64,000 nucleotides of DNA from Ruminococcus flavefaciens (lineage in GTDB: Bacteria; Bacillota; Clostridia; Oscillospirales; Ruminococcaceae). A program made the position numbers and the translations under genes. The stretch is from positions 1 to 64,000 of the forward strand of contig NZ_FRCT01000013.1 in assembly GCF_900143025.1 (NCBI RefSeq). Reading direction: 5' to 3'. Shown piece by piece: positions 39,703 to 48,972 of the stretch (the stretch's first letter is position 1; each line of letters opens with the position of its first letter). The notes beneath the pieces are model-generated. The model saw only the letters and a program-made list of their open reading frames with translations. It had not been told where the DNA came from and did not search any database.

Positions 39703-40740
39703 TTACTCTTCCTCCTTTGTTTCAGTAGTTTCAGTAGTTTCAGCAGTTTTTTCAGACTCGTCGGGCATCTCGTCGAGAAGCTCCTGAAGTCCGTTTTTCT
39801 TTGCGGGGCGGTTGATAAGCTCGATGAATACGTTTTCGAGATTAGGCTTGTCCGTAAACATTTCAAGTATGCTTATGCCGTTTTTGAGACAGTCGGACAT
39901 GATAGCGTCTCTGACAGCGTCGGAGTCACCTTCAAGATCAACAGTGAAGGAGAAGATGCTGCTGCCCTCGTCCTCGATCTTTTTTATTTCCTTTACGCCC
40001 TTGGTCATACCTATTATAGAAGCAGCCAGATCCTTGTCGCCCTTGACTTTGATGTGGAGAACAAGAGATGTAGCGAATGACTTCTCAAGGTTTTCAATGG
40101 TGTCGATAGCTCTTATGTCACCCTTATTGATGATTATTACCCTGTCACATACAGCACTTACCTCGCTGAGGATATGTGAGCTGAAAATGACGGAGTGCTC
40201 TTTTTTCAGGTCCTTGATTATGGCACGCACCTCTGCCACCTGATTAGGGTCGAGACCAACGGTAGGCTCGTCAAGGATAAGAAACTTGGGATTGCCGAGA
40301 AGTGCCTGAGCAAATCCCACGCGCTGCTTATAACCCTTTGAAAGGTTGCGGATAAGCTTTCCCGAAACGTCCTTGATTTTAAGAAGTCCCATAACGCGCT
40401 CGATCTCGCTCTTGCGCTCACCGCGGGGGACTCTTTTCAGACCTGCACAGAAGGAGAGATACTCTTTTACCTTCATATCGGGGTAAACAGGAGGTATCTC
40501 GGGGAGATATCCGATATTCCGCTTTGCCTTTACGGGATCTTTGGTTATGTCTGCACCATAGATAGTCACGGTTCCGTCCGACATGGGCAGATAACCTGCG
40601 ATCATGTTCATGGTTGTTGATTTTCCCGCGCCGTTGGGTCCGAGAAAACCGAGGATCTCATTATCATTTATTGTAAAGCTTATATGATTTACAGCACGGT
40701 TGCTGCCGTAATACTTCGTAAGATTTTCAATATTAATCAT
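39703..40740 (-). CDS. ABC transporter ATP-binding protein, GldA-like
   Basis: This is a 345-residue ATPase. Walker A LGPNGAGKSTTMNMIAGY at about 34-51, Q-loop PEIPPVYPDM, signature LSKGYKQRVGFAQAL at about 131-145, Walker B FLILDEPTVGLDP at about 152-164, and the H-loop SSHILSEV. A C-terminal regulatory extension ends with TETTETKEEE. ATG at 40740 has AAAGGAG 7 nt upstream; a TTG at 40761 is rejected. First gene of the four-gene operon. Confidence 0.93.
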   Translation of the reverse strand: MINIENLTKYYGSNRAVNHISFTINDNEILGFLGPNGAGKSTTMNMIAGYLPMSDGTVTIYGADITKDPVKAKRNIGYLPEIPPVYPDMKVKEYLSFCAGLKRVPRGERKSEIERVMGLLKIKDVSGKLIRNLSKGYKQRVGFAQALLGNPKFLILDEPTVGLDPNQVAEVRAIIKDLKKEHSVIFSSHILSEVSAVCDRVIIINKGDIRAIDTIENLEKSFATSLVLHIKVKGDKDLAASIIGMTKGVKEIKKIEDEGSSIFSFTVDLEGDSDAVRDAIMSDCLKNGISILEMFTDKPNLENVFIELINRPAKKNGLQELLDEMPDESEKTAETTETTETKEEE

Positions 40741-40761
40741 GAGCTGCTCCTTTCCGATCAA

Positions 40762-41141
40762 TAAATCAATTTTATCAAAAAAACAGGTGCTATTATCTCA
40801 TCATAGCATACTGCTATATTATCGCAGAATAATATTAACACAAGATGAATAAAATATGAATAAAATGTTAATTCAAGGCGCTGTTACGTATTTGCGCGGT
40901 TGCTCTGCAAGTAAAGTGACAGGTAAATCTTATAGCGAAAGTGTGAGGATTTTGTGAGAGTTTATTGTGGGTAAGATGAATGTTGAAAGAGATTGTTTTA
41001 AAATATGATTTATTAATAATTAGTTAGCATATCCGATTTTTAGCTCTTTTCAGCGGTAGACAAATTGTACAAAAAAGCTTTTAGCTTTGTGTGCATTGCA
41101 CCAAAAATGACTTTGCTCAAATGTGAAAACGATGTAAACTG
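40762..41141. other. Long AT-rich intergenic region upstream of the GH48 gene
   Basis: About 380 bp with no supported gene. I see AT-rich tracts (TTTTAAAATATGATTTATTA, about 40992-41012) and small imperfect palindromes, but no operator I recognise. A region this size upstream of a major cellulase probably carries regulatory sites. Confidence 0.4.
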
Positions 41142-41170
41142 TTGACACAAACTAAATTGTAGAATATAAT
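41142..41170 (+). promoter_or_regulatory. Strong SigA promoter of the GH48 cellulase
   Basis: TTGACA (41142-41147) and TATAAT (41165-41170) with a 17-bp spacer, the consensus form. Confidence 0.88.
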
Positions 41171-41176
41171 TATCTT

Positions 41177-41321
41177 GAAAATAGTTTGAGAATTGTGTGT
41201 AGTCTGCGTGAAAATACACACAGTGTACGAAGTATTTTCGTATGCACCCCCGAAAGTGCGAACCTTAGGGGGGTAAAATCCATTTTTAACCACTATATTA
41301 TTACGAGAGGGGTAAAAACAA
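41177..41321 (+). other. Structured 5' leader of the GH48 mRNA
   Basis: About 145 nt of leader. Stems seen: TACGAA-GTATT-TTCGTA (about 41224-41243), a long-range CACCCCC with GGGGGGT (about 41245-41275), and GTGTGTAGTC against a downstream ACACAC. It does not match the riboswitch cores I know. It may stabilise the transcript. Confidence 0.4.
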
Positions 41322-43910
41322 ATGATAAGCAAAAAGAATAAGGCTCTCGCAGCTGGCATTCTTGCAGCTGCAATGTCCGCAACAGCAGTTCTTCCTTCAA
41401 TTGCTTCAGCTGCTGAGATTTCAAGCTATGCAAAGGAAACTACTTATGCTGAGATGTTCTCGTCACTTTATGAAGACGTTGTAACAAACGGTATAGAGAA
41501 CGGCTACCTTAGCAAACAGACAAATGGTTCTGGATTCGGTATTCCTTATCATTCAGTAGAAACATTCATCGTTGAGGCTCCTGACTACGGTCACGAGACA
41601 ACATCAGAAGCTATGTCATACATCGTATGGATGGCTGCTATGCACGATGTTCTTGCTGAAAAGAATGTTATCAGCGGTTCTAAGGGCGACCTGAAGAAGG
41701 CTTGGAACACAATGGAGGCTATGATCCCTGGTTGGTCAAAGGCTCACGGCAGATCTGATATCGATTACGGTTCATTCTGGGAGCAGACAAAGGTAGAGGC
41801 TGACTCATCAGAAGAGTGCGATCAGCCAAGTGACTACCCTGCAAAGCAGGAAGGCGGTAAGGCTGCTAACCCACTTTATGAGACATTCAAGTCTGCTTAC
41901 AGCAGTGACGAAGGTTACTACCTCATGAACTGGCTCGCTGACGTTGATGACTGGTATGGATTCAGCAAGGGCACAGACGGCGAGGGCAAGTTCACATTTA
42001 TCAATACATTCCAGAGAGGCGAACAGGAGTCTTGTTTCGAGACAGTTCCTGCTCCTTGTCTTGAAGAACTCCTTTGGGGTATGGAAAGCAAGGATAAGGA
42101 TAACGGTAACGGTATCAAGGCTATCTTCAATGGTAAGGACAAGGTTCCTTCACAGTACTCATTCACAAACGCTCCTGACGCTGAGGATCGTTGTATCCAC
42201 GCTGTATACTTTGCAAACCAGTACAACGCAGGTGATTCTTCTGTATCTGCTCTCGCAGGTAAGATGGGTGACCAGTGCCGTAACGATATGTTTGATAAGT
42301 ACTACAAGAAGATCGACGAAAAGACAAGACTCACAAGCTCAGCTGAGTCTGGCAACGGCGGTCAGCACTACCTCATGGGCTGGTATACTGCTTGGGGCGG
42401 AGCTCTCAAGGCAAGCTACGGCAACTACGGCTGGGCTTGGCAGATCGGCTGCTCACACTCACATCAGTTCTATCAGAACCCACTTGCTGCTTATGGTCTT
42501 CTCTATGATTCATCTATCAACAGTGGTATGAAGGCTAAGGGCGCTACAGATGACTATACAGAGTCTCTCAAGAGACAGATCGAAATGTATCAGTGGCTCC
42601 AGTCTGTTGACGGTCCTTTCGCTGGTGGTTGTACAAACAGCTGGAGAGGTCGTTACGAGGAATATCCTTCAGGCCATGCTACATTCTATAAGATGGCTTA
42701 CGTTCCACATCCTGTATACGCTGACCCAGGTTCAAACCACTGGATCGGTAACCAGGTATGGTCAACACAGCGTCTTGCCGAGCTTTACTACTATGTAGTA
42801 ACAAACGGCGACAAGTCCAACCAGACATACGGTGGTCTTGACCTCGAGACAGCTCTCGACAAGCTCCTCACAAGATGGGTTGGCTGGTTCGAGAAGAATA
42901 CACAGTTCGACTATGTAGACGATGCCGGCAATACTCATACATATGCTATCCCATCAACTCTTGACTGGGGTTCAAAGGATACAGACTATTCTTGCACACC
43001 TGATACATGGACAGGTACATACGATGAGAACGGTAACCAGAAGCTTACTTGTAAGATCGGCGGTTACGGTCAGGGAGACGTGGGATGCGTATCCTCACTC
43101 TGTAACACACTTATGTACTATGCTAAGGCTAAGAATGTTGATCCTGAGTATGCATCAAAGGAAGGTACAACTGTTGAGCAGAAGGCTCTCTATCTTGCTA
43201 ACAGACTCCTTACAGCTCAGTATCAGGAAGGCCGTGACGAGATCGGTATCACATTTACTGACTCTAACCCAAGCCTCAAGAGAGTATACGAAGAGAAGGT
43301 ATATATTCCTGATTACTACAAGGGAACAATGCCTGATGGTTCTAAGCTTGAGCCAAACGCTACATTCTCATCAATCCGTAAGAGCTACGAGAAGGATAAG
43401 ATGTGGCAGGAGTGCAAGAAGTACTACGATGGCGAAGGCGAAGATAACAATGGCGACGGCACAGTTGATTGTGGCGACTACCAGTTCCGGTATCACAGAT
43501 TCTGGCACGCTGGTGACGCTGTAGTTGCTTACGGTACAATGGCACTTCTCTATCCTGAGGTTAAGCCACTTGTTTCAACTACACAGCCTGTTGAGACAAC
43601 AACTACAACAACAACTGTTACAACTACATCAGTTGTAACTACAGCTCCTAATGTTACACCTACTGTAACAGTTTGGGGTGACGCTAACTGCGACGGCGAT
43701 GTAGATATGTCCGATATCGTTCTTATCATGCAGAGCCTTGCTAACCCGAACAAGTACGGTGAGGGCGGCTCAGACAAGTCTGCTATCACAGCACAGGGTA
43801 AGGCTAACGCTGACGTTGATACATCAAGCAAGGGTATCACAACTCAGGATGCAGTTCGTATTCAGAACTTCCTCCTCAACAAGATCACATCACTTGATCC
43901 TACTAAGTAA
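41322..43910 (+). CDS. cel48: GH48 processive cellulase with dockerin
   Basis: This is an 862-residue reducing-end exocellulase and a central cellulosome enzyme. Signal peptide at about 1-30 (ASAAE). The GH48 catalytic domain spans about 35-750: the acid/base region VEAPDYGHETTSEAMSY near 75-91, WGMESKDKDNGNG, GWYTAWGGALKASYGNYGWA, and CTPDTWTGTYDENG. A Thr/Val-rich linker follows at about 755-784. The dockerin at 785-862 has loops DANCDGDVDMSD and DVDTSSKGITTQD, a different type from the esterase and transglutaminase dockerins. Codon bias is strong. GAGGGGT precedes the ATG; the transcript ends at 43964. Confidence 0.97.
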   Translation: MISKKNKALAAGILAAAMSATAVLPSIASAAEISSYAKETTYAEMFSSLYEDVVTNGIENGYLSKQTNGSGFGIPYHSVETFIVEAPDYGHETTSEAMSYIVWMAAMHDVLAEKNVISGSKGDLKKAWNTMEAMIPGWSKAHGRSDIDYGSFWEQTKVEADSSEECDQPSDYPAKQEGGKAANPLYETFKSAYSSDEGYYLMNWLADVDDWYGFSKGTDGEGKFTFINTFQRGEQESCFETVPAPCLEELLWGMESKDKDNGNGIKAIFNGKDKVPSQYSFTNAPDAEDRCIHAVYFANQYNAGDSSVSALAGKMGDQCRNDMFDKYYKKIDEKTRLTSSAESGNGGQHYLMGWYTAWGGALKASYGNYGWAWQIGCSHSHQFYQNPLAAYGLLYDSSINSGMKAKGATDDYTESLKRQIEMYQWLQSVDGPFAGGCTNSWRGRYEEYPSGHATFYKMAYVPHPVYADPGSNHWIGNQVWSTQRLAELYYYVVTNGDKSNQTYGGLDLETALDKLLTRWVGWFEKNTQFDYVDDAGNTHTYAIPSTLDWGSKDTDYSCTPDTWTGTYDENGNQKLTCKIGGYGQGDVGCVSSLCNTLMYYAKAKNVDPEYASKEGTTVEQKALYLANRLLTAQYQEGRDEIGITFTDSNPSLKRVYEEKVYIPDYYKGTMPDGSKLEPNATFSSIRKSYEKDKMWQECKKYYDGEGEDNNGDGTVDCGDYQFRYHRFWHAGDAVVAYGTMALLYPEVKPLVSTTQPVETTTTTTTVTTTSVVTTAPNVTPTVTVWGDANCDGDVDMSDIVLIMQSLANPNKYGEGGSDKSAITAQGKANADVDTSSKGITTQDAVRIQNFLLNKITSLDPTK

Positions 43911-43934
43911 TTATTACTTAGAGATAAGATGTTT

Positions 43935-43964
43935 AAAGCTGCACGGTTTTCCGTGCAGCTTTTT
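43935..43964 (+). terminator. Terminator of the GH48 gene
   Basis: AAAGCTGCACGG / CCGTGCAGCTTT with a TTTT loop, then TTATTTTC. Confidence 0.92.
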
Positions 43965-44009
43965 ATTTTCGGATACTATTCTGCTCTCCCAATATTTTCC
44001 GAAAAAAGC

Positions 44010-44038
44010 TTGCATTTTACTGTAAATAATGATATAAT
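44010..44038 (+). promoter_or_regulatory. SigA promoter of the yicC-remA-gmk-rpoZ operon
   Basis: TTGCAT (44010-44015) and TATAAT (44033-44038), 17-bp spacer. Confidence 0.75.
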
Positions 44039-44091
44039 ATTATAATAGCATTTTTATGCGAAAAAATATTCCTAAGAAAGCAGGCGATAGG

Positions 44092-44970
44092 GTGCTTAGA
44101 AGTATGACAGGCTACGGAAGAGCGCAGCAGATACTTAATGGACGCGATATCCTTGTGGAGATCCGTTCAGTTAACCATAGATATTATGAATATTCGTCAA
44201 GAGTTCCCAGAACCTACAGCTATATAGATGAAAAGCTGAAGGCTCTGCTCAAAACAAGCATTTCACGCGGCAAGGTTGAAGTATCCGTAACTATCAACAA
44301 TATCGAAGGCAAAGATACCGAGATCGCTATAAACAAGGGCGCGGCTGAGGGCTATGTCAACGCACTCAGAAGCATTGCAGATGAGCTTGGCGTAGAGGAC
44401 GATATCACACTCTCAAAGCTTATTAAGCTCCCTGATATATTCAATATACAGAAAACTCCCGACGACGAGGAACAGGTATGGGGAGATGTTTCAAAGGTAG
44501 CCTCAGAGGCTATAGGCAAATTCGTAGAAATGCGCCAGACTGAGGGCGAACGCCTTAAAGCCGATATTATCGAAAAGGCTGAGGGCATACTTAAAATGGT
44601 CTCAAAGGTGGAGGAGCTTTCACCGCAGACTGTTGAAAATTACAGAAACAGACTTTACAAGAAGCTCAGCGAAGTCCTTGAAGGCAAGGACATAGATGAA
44701 CAGAGAGTCCTTACGGAAGCAGCTGTTTTCGCTGAGAAGATAGCCGTTGACGAAGAAACTGTAAGACTCCGCAGCCATATCTCACAGCTTGAGAATATGG
44801 TGTCGGGCGATGACGCAGTGGGCAGAAAGCTTGATTTCATCGTGCAGGAAATGAACCGCGAGGTAAATACTATCGGTTCCAAGGCTCAGGATCTTAATAT
44901 CACAAAGGTCGTAGTCGATATGAAGGCTGAGATCGAGAAGATACGCGAGCAGATCCAGAATGTAGAGTAA
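44092..44970 (+). CDS. yicC: YicC family endoribonuclease-like protein
   Basis: This is a 292-residue protein of the YicC/YloC family, implicated in RNA decay and conserved upstream of remA and gmk in Firmicutes. Start [11 protein letters not shown] is the family opening; YicC proteins begin MxxSMTGxGR. The C-terminus has the [22 protein letters not shown] signature. GTG at 44092 is chosen; an ATG at 44056 lies too close to the transcription start and has no ribosome site. Function in this organism is inferred. Confidence 0.9.
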   Translation: MLRSMTGYGRAQQILNGRDILVEIRSVNHRYYEYSSRVPRTYSYIDEKLKALLKTSISRGKVEVSVTINNIEGKDTEIAINKGAAEGYVNALRSIADELGVEDDITLSKLIKLPDIFNIQKTPDDEEQVWGDVSKVASEAIGKFVEMRQTEGERLKADIIEKAEGILKMVSKVEELSPQTVENYRNRLYKKLSEVLEGKDIDEQRVLTEAAVFAEKIAVDEETVRLRSHISQLENMVSGDDAVGRKLDFIVQEMNREVNTIGSKAQDLNITKVVVDMKAEIEKIREQIQNVE

Positions 44971-44974
44971 TACC

Positions 44975-45232
44975 ATGAAGCTTATAAATATAGGTTATGG
45001 AAATATGGTGTCAGCTGACAGGATAGTTACTATCGTAAGTCCCGAGTCAGCCCCCATAAAACGCCTTATACAGGAGGCACGCGACGACGGCAGAGCTGTT
45101 GACGCGACCTACGGAAGAAAAACAAGAGCCGTAATGATAATGGACAGCGGTCATATTATCCTTTCATCACTCATTACTGAAACTCTTGCTGCAAGAATAA
45201 ACGGTTCAGGAGGAACTGACGACGATGAATAA
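44975..45232 (+). CDS. remA: RemA-like extracellular-matrix regulatory protein (DUF370)
   Basis: This 85-residue DNA-binding protein begins [20 protein letters not shown] and continues with the [20 protein letters not shown] core that is diagnostic of DUF370. In Bacillus, RemA activates biofilm matrix genes. It sits in its usual place, between yicC and gmk, and overlaps gmk by 8 bp. Confidence 0.95.
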   Translation: MKLINIGYGNMVSADRIVTIVSPESAPIKRLIQEARDDGRAVDATYGRKTRAVMIMDSGHIILSSLITETLAARINGSGGTDDDE

Positions 45233-45830
45233 AGGCAGACTTATTGTATTTTCCGCTCCCTCGGGCTGCGGAAAGGGTACAATGCTGGAGGAGATACTGA
45301 AGGACGAGCGTTTCGCAGTATCTGTTTCGGCGACTACAAGAGCTCCGCGAGAGGGTGAAAAGGACGGTGTGAATTATCACTTCCTTACCCGTGAGGACTT
45401 TGAACAGCGTATTGCTGACGGAAAGTTCATCGAACACGCCGAGTATTGTCAGAACCTTTACGGAACTCTTTCCAGCGAGGTTGACGGCAGACTCGAAAAG
45501 GGACTCAATGTTATTCTCGAAATAGAGCCTCAGGGCGCAATGAAGATACGCGAAAAGCGTCCCGACGCACTGTTTATATTCATAGTTCCGCCTTCAATAG
45601 GGGAGCTTCGCCGCCGTCTGAAAAAGCGCGGCACAGAGACCGATGAGGTCATAGAGGAACGTATTTCAAAGGCTGCGTGGGAGATCTCACAGGCTGAAAA
45701 ATACGATTACATCATTGTCAACGACGCCCTTGAGGACGCTGTAAGCGACTTCTTTGCGGTCATACGCGGAGAACAGCTTAAAAAGGAGTTTTCGGGCGAT
45801 ATTATAGAAGAGGTGCTTAAAAATGCTTAG
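45225..45830 (+). CDS. gmk: Guanylate kinase
   Basis: This 201-residue enzyme phosphorylates GMP to GDP. P-loop [15 protein letters not shown] (about 9-23; the canonical Ser/Thr is present). GMP-binding residues lie in [21 protein letters not shown] and the core [20 protein letters not shown]. Normal length. It overlaps remA at its start and rpoZ by 8 bp at its end. Confidence 0.96.
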   Translation: MNKGRLIVFSAPSGCGKGTMLEEILKDERFAVSVSATTRAPREGEKDGVNYHFLTREDFEQRIADGKFIEHAEYCQNLYGTLSSEVDGRLEKGLNVILEIEPQGAMKIREKRPDALFIFIVPPSIGELRRRLKKRGTETDEVIEERISKAAWEISQAEKYDYIIVNDALEDAVSDFFAVIRGEQLKKEFSGDIIEEVLKNA

Positions 45831-46032
45831 ACCGGCAGTAAATCAGATCATCACAAAGAATGAGAGCTGTTATTCGCTCGTTATCGCTGTTGCAAAGCGT
45901 GCAAGACAGATCTCGGAGGAGCTTTACGAGAACGGCGAGACTCTTGAGGAGAAGCCTGTAAAGACAGCTGTTGAGGAGCTTGCAAGCGGAAAGTGCAAGA
46001 TAGTAAGCACTATTCCTCAGAACAACGAGTAA
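45823..46032 (+). CDS. rpoZ: RNA polymerase omega subunit
   Basis: This 69-residue protein has the omega core [20 protein letters not shown] and VAKRARQISEE, then KPVKTAVEELASGKC. It helps assemble the polymerase beta-prime subunit. Its gene lies in the usual gmk-rpoZ-priA order, with the stop overlapping the priA start (TAATG). Confidence 0.93.
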   Translation: MLRPAVNQIITKNESCYSLVIAVAKRARQISEELYENGETLEEKPVKTAVEELASGKCKIVSTIPQNNE

Positions 46033-48482
46033 TGCCCCTTATTGCGGAGACCGCAGTCAGCGGAACAGCCTATTCCTTTGATATGCTGTTCAGCTATGCT
46101 GTTCCCGATAAGCTGAGAGAGAGCATCGCCTGCGGATGCAGGGTGCTTGTGCCTTTCGGCAAGGGGAACAAACGCAGGATAGGAGTGGTGATGAAGCTTA
46201 CCGAGGGCGAAAAAAAGGGGCTTAAATCCCTTGTGTCACTTGTGGACGATGAGCCTGTTATCTCGGAGGAGCTTCTCAGACTTGCCCTGTATGTGAGAGA
46301 GCATACATTCTGCACCTATTTTGATGCGGTAAAAGCTATGCTCCCGCCTGCAATGAGCGTGAGCGCGAAAGAAACGTTCAGGCTTGTTAAGAATTTCACG
46401 GATATATCTTCTCTCAGTCCCGAGGCTGCAAATCTGCTGGAAATACTTTCGGGTACGGCAGGCAGTAAAGAGCTGAATGAACTGATAGAGAAGCATATAA
46501 TAGATAAGGGCAGACATCTTCCCGACGAGCTTTGCGATGCAGGTGCTCTGGACTCGGACAACGTTTTCAGGCAGGCTGTAGGGGACGCGGCTGTGAGAAT
46601 GGTGCGTCTGTCAGAAAAGTATATGAGTGCTCCCGAGAGCTTTGAGCTTACGCCAAAGCAGAAAAAGGTTGCGGATTTCCTCAGTGAATTCGGATCTGCT
46701 GCGGTAAGAGAGGCTGCGTATATGTGCGGAGTCACCGAAGCGGTAGTGAAGCGTCTTTGCGCAAACGGAGCAGCCGAGGAGTACGAAGCAGAAGTGCTGA
46801 GAAGGGTCGAGGGCGATGCGGAGGAGAAAAGAAGTCCGCAGGATATCGTCCTTTCAGACGAACAGCAGAGAGCACACGATGCTGTGCTTGCTCAGCTTTT
46901 CGAGAGAAAACCTGCGGTGTTCCTGCTTCACGGCGTAACGGGAAGCGGTAAGACATCGGTCTTTGAAAAGCTCATAGACGACACTGTAAAAATGGGAAGG
47001 CAGGCAATGCTGCTCATTCCCGAAATAGGTCTTACGCCGCAGATACTGAAGCGATTTCGGTCGCTTTTCGGTGAGAGAGTAGCTGTTATACACAGCGGAC
47101 TTTCACTTGGTCAGAGACTTGACGAGTACAAGAGAATAAAAAGGGGCGACGCGGATATCGTAATTGGTACGAGAAGCGCGGTTTTTGCTCCGCTGAATAA
47201 TATCGGACTCATTATAACAGATGAGGAGGGCGAGCGCTCCTATAAATCGGACAGCTCTCCCAGATATATGACACATGATATCGCCAAGCAGCGATGTGCA
47301 TATCATAACTGTGTACTTCTGCTTGCTTCGGCTACGCCTTCTATCGAGAGCTATTACCTCGCCGAAAGGGGAGCGTACAGGCTTCTTGAAATGAAGGAAA
47401 GGTACGGCAATGCACCGCTTCCCGAGGTGAGTATAATTGATATGAACCTTGAGCGCGAGGCAGGCAACCGCACGGAATTCAGCCGCAGACTTGCGGAGGA
47501 GATAAGCCTTAACCTTAAAAACGGCGAGCAGTCCATACTGCTTCTGAACAGGCGCGGCTATCACACTATCATAAGCTGCTGCGACTGCTATCAGCCGCTG
47601 TATTGCCCGAATTGCTCGGTGCCGCTGACCTACCACAAGAAAAACAACAAGCTGATGTGCCACTACTGCGGCTATGTCAGCGACCCTGTTGAGGAGTGTC
47701 CTTCCTGCGGCTCGAAGCATCTTAAAAACATGGGCTTCGGTACGCAGAAGCTTGAAGAGGAGCTTTCCACATTCTTCCCGAGTGCCCGTATCCTTCGTAT
47801 GGACGCTGATACCACGTTTTCGAGGTATTCCTATGAGAAGAGCTTCAAGGACTTCCGCGAGGGTAAATACGACATAATGATAGGTACTCAGATGATAGGC
47901 AAGGGACTGGATTTTCCCGATGTTACGCTAGTAGGTGTACTTTCGGTGGATAAGGCTCTCTATGCAGGGGATTTCCGAAGCTATGAGCGTACCTTCTCCC
48001 TTATCACTCAGGTGGTGGGACGAGGCGGACGCGGCGAGCGAAAGGGCAGAGCCATATTGCAGACCTTCATTCCCGAGCACTACATTATGAATCTTGCGGC
48101 TGCGCAGGACTATAAGGGCTTCTACAATGAAGAAATAGCCATACGCCGCGCAATGATATTTCCGCCGCTGTGCGATATGTGCATTTTCTGCTTTGCAGGC
48201 GGAGAGGACTTTACAGTAAAAGTCGGTGCAGACGCTGTTCTGAGACTTATGAACCATAAGCTCAGGGAGCTTCAGCCGAAAACACCCGTGCGTGTGCTTG
48301 GACCCGTAAGATGCTCATATGGCAGGATAAACGGCAAGTACCGCTACAGGATAATAATGAAATGCAAGAACAACGCCGAAATGAGGGGATATATCAGTGA
48401 TATCCTTACAGAGTCGGCAAAGCTGAAAGAGATGAAAGGTATAGCCCTTTACGCCGATATGAACGGCGATGTGGGCGTATGA
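46032..48482 (+). CDS. priA: Primosomal replication-restart helicase PriA
   Basis: This 816-residue helicase reloads the replisome at stalled forks. N-terminal 3'-end binding domain (about 1-110). Walker A LHGVTGSGKTSVFEKL near 298-313. Motif II reads TDEEGERSYKSD where DEEH is usual (Gly for His). Zinc-binding cysteines (CCDCYQPLYCPNCSVPL, CHYCGYVSDPVEECPSCG) at about 515-565. Helicase C-domain motifs FGTQKLEEEL, IGTQMIGKGLDFPDV and QVVGRGGRGERKG. ATG at 46032 overlaps the rpoZ stop. Confidence 0.95.
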   Translation: MPLIAETAVSGTAYSFDMLFSYAVPDKLRESIACGCRVLVPFGKGNKRRIGVVMKLTEGEKKGLKSLVSLVDDEPVISEELLRLALYVREHTFCTYFDAVKAMLPPAMSVSAKETFRLVKNFTDISSLSPEAANLLEILSGTAGSKELNELIEKHIIDKGRHLPDELCDAGALDSDNVFRQAVGDAAVRMVRLSEKYMSAPESFELTPKQKKVADFLSEFGSAAVREAAYMCGVTEAVVKRLCANGAAEEYEAEVLRRVEGDAEEKRSPQDIVLSDEQQRAHDAVLAQLFERKPAVFLLHGVTGSGKTSVFEKLIDDTVKMGRQAMLLIPEIGLTPQILKRFRSLFGERVAVIHSGLSLGQRLDEYKRIKRGDADIVIGTRSAVFAPLNNIGLIITDEEGERSYKSDSSPRYMTHDIAKQRCAYHNCVLLLASATPSIESYYLAERGAYRLLEMKERYGNAPLPEVSIIDMNLEREAGNRTEFSRRLAEEISLNLKNGEQSILLLNRRGYHTIISCCDCYQPLYCPNCSVPLTYHKKNNKLMCHYCGYVSDPVEECPSCGSKHLKNMGFGTQKLEEELSTFFPSARILRMDADTTFSRYSYEKSFKDFREGKYDIMIGTQMIGKGLDFPDVTLVGVLSVDKALYAGDFRSYERTFSLITQVVGRGGRGERKGRAILQTFIPEHYIMNLAAAQDYKGFYNEEIAIRRAMIFPPLCDMCIFCFAGGEDFTVKVGADAVLRLMNHKLRELQPKTPVRVLGPVRCSYGRINGKYRYRIIMKCKNNAEMRGYISDILTESAKLKEMKGIALYADMNGDVGV

Positions 48483-48501
48483 GAGAAAAGGATAGGATAA
48501 A

Positions 48502-48972
48502 ATGGCACTTAGAAGAATTTTAACCGATAAGGACGAAGTGCTCCACAAGGTATGCAAGCCTGTGGAGAAGTTTGACGAAAAGCTTGCACAGCTTCTCGAT
48601 GATATGCACGAGACTCTCAACAAAGCCGAGGGCGTTGGTCTGGCTGCTCCGCAGATAGGCTTATGCCGCAGAATATTCATCATGCATCTTGATGAAAACG
48701 ACATCGTGGAGGCTATCAATCCCGAGGTCACCAAAAAAGAAGGCAAGCAGCGTGTGCAGGAGGGCTGCCTTTCCTGCCCGAATGTATGGGGCTATGTAAC
48801 AAGACCCATGAGCTGCCACCTTAAAGCTCAGGACAGGAACGGAAACTGGTTCGAGCGTGATTTCACAGAGCTTGGCGCACAGTGTACCTGCCATGAGAAC
48901 GACCATCTTGACGGTCATATATTTACAGAAATAGTCGAAGAATTCTTTGTACCAGAGGAGCCGAAAAAATGA
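48502..48972 (+). CDS. def: Peptide deformylase
   Basis: This 156-residue metallo-enzyme removes the formyl group from new proteins. Motif 1 GVGLAAPQIG, motif 2 EGCLSCPN (metal Cys), motif 3 CHENDHLDGH (HExxH). Overlaps fmt by 4 bp (ATGA), the common def-fmt pair. Confidence 0.97.
   Translation: MALRRILTDKDEVLHKVCKPVEKFDEKLAQLLDDMHETLNKAEGVGLAAPQIGLCRRIFIMHLDENDIVEAINPEVTKKEGKQRVQEGCLSCPNVWGYVTRPMSCHLKAQDRNGNWFERDFTELGAQCTCHENDHLDGHIFTEIVEEFFVPEEPKK

Noticed and set aside
38967-39866. Longer 299-codon frame for the ABC permease
   Set aside because: The extra N-terminus overlaps the ATPase gene in another frame and is Lys/Ser-rich; the ATG at 39701 has GGAGGA upstream and gives a normal permease start.
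40800-40843. Possible promoter of the Gld-type ABC operon
   Set aside because: The candidate boxes (TTGTGT and GATAAT on the minus strand) are only 14 bp apart and other pairs match poorly.
41177-41321. GH48 leader considered as a known riboswitch (c-di-GMP, preQ1, glutamine, ZTP)
   Set aside because: I could not match any conserved core of these classes; reported only as a structured leader.
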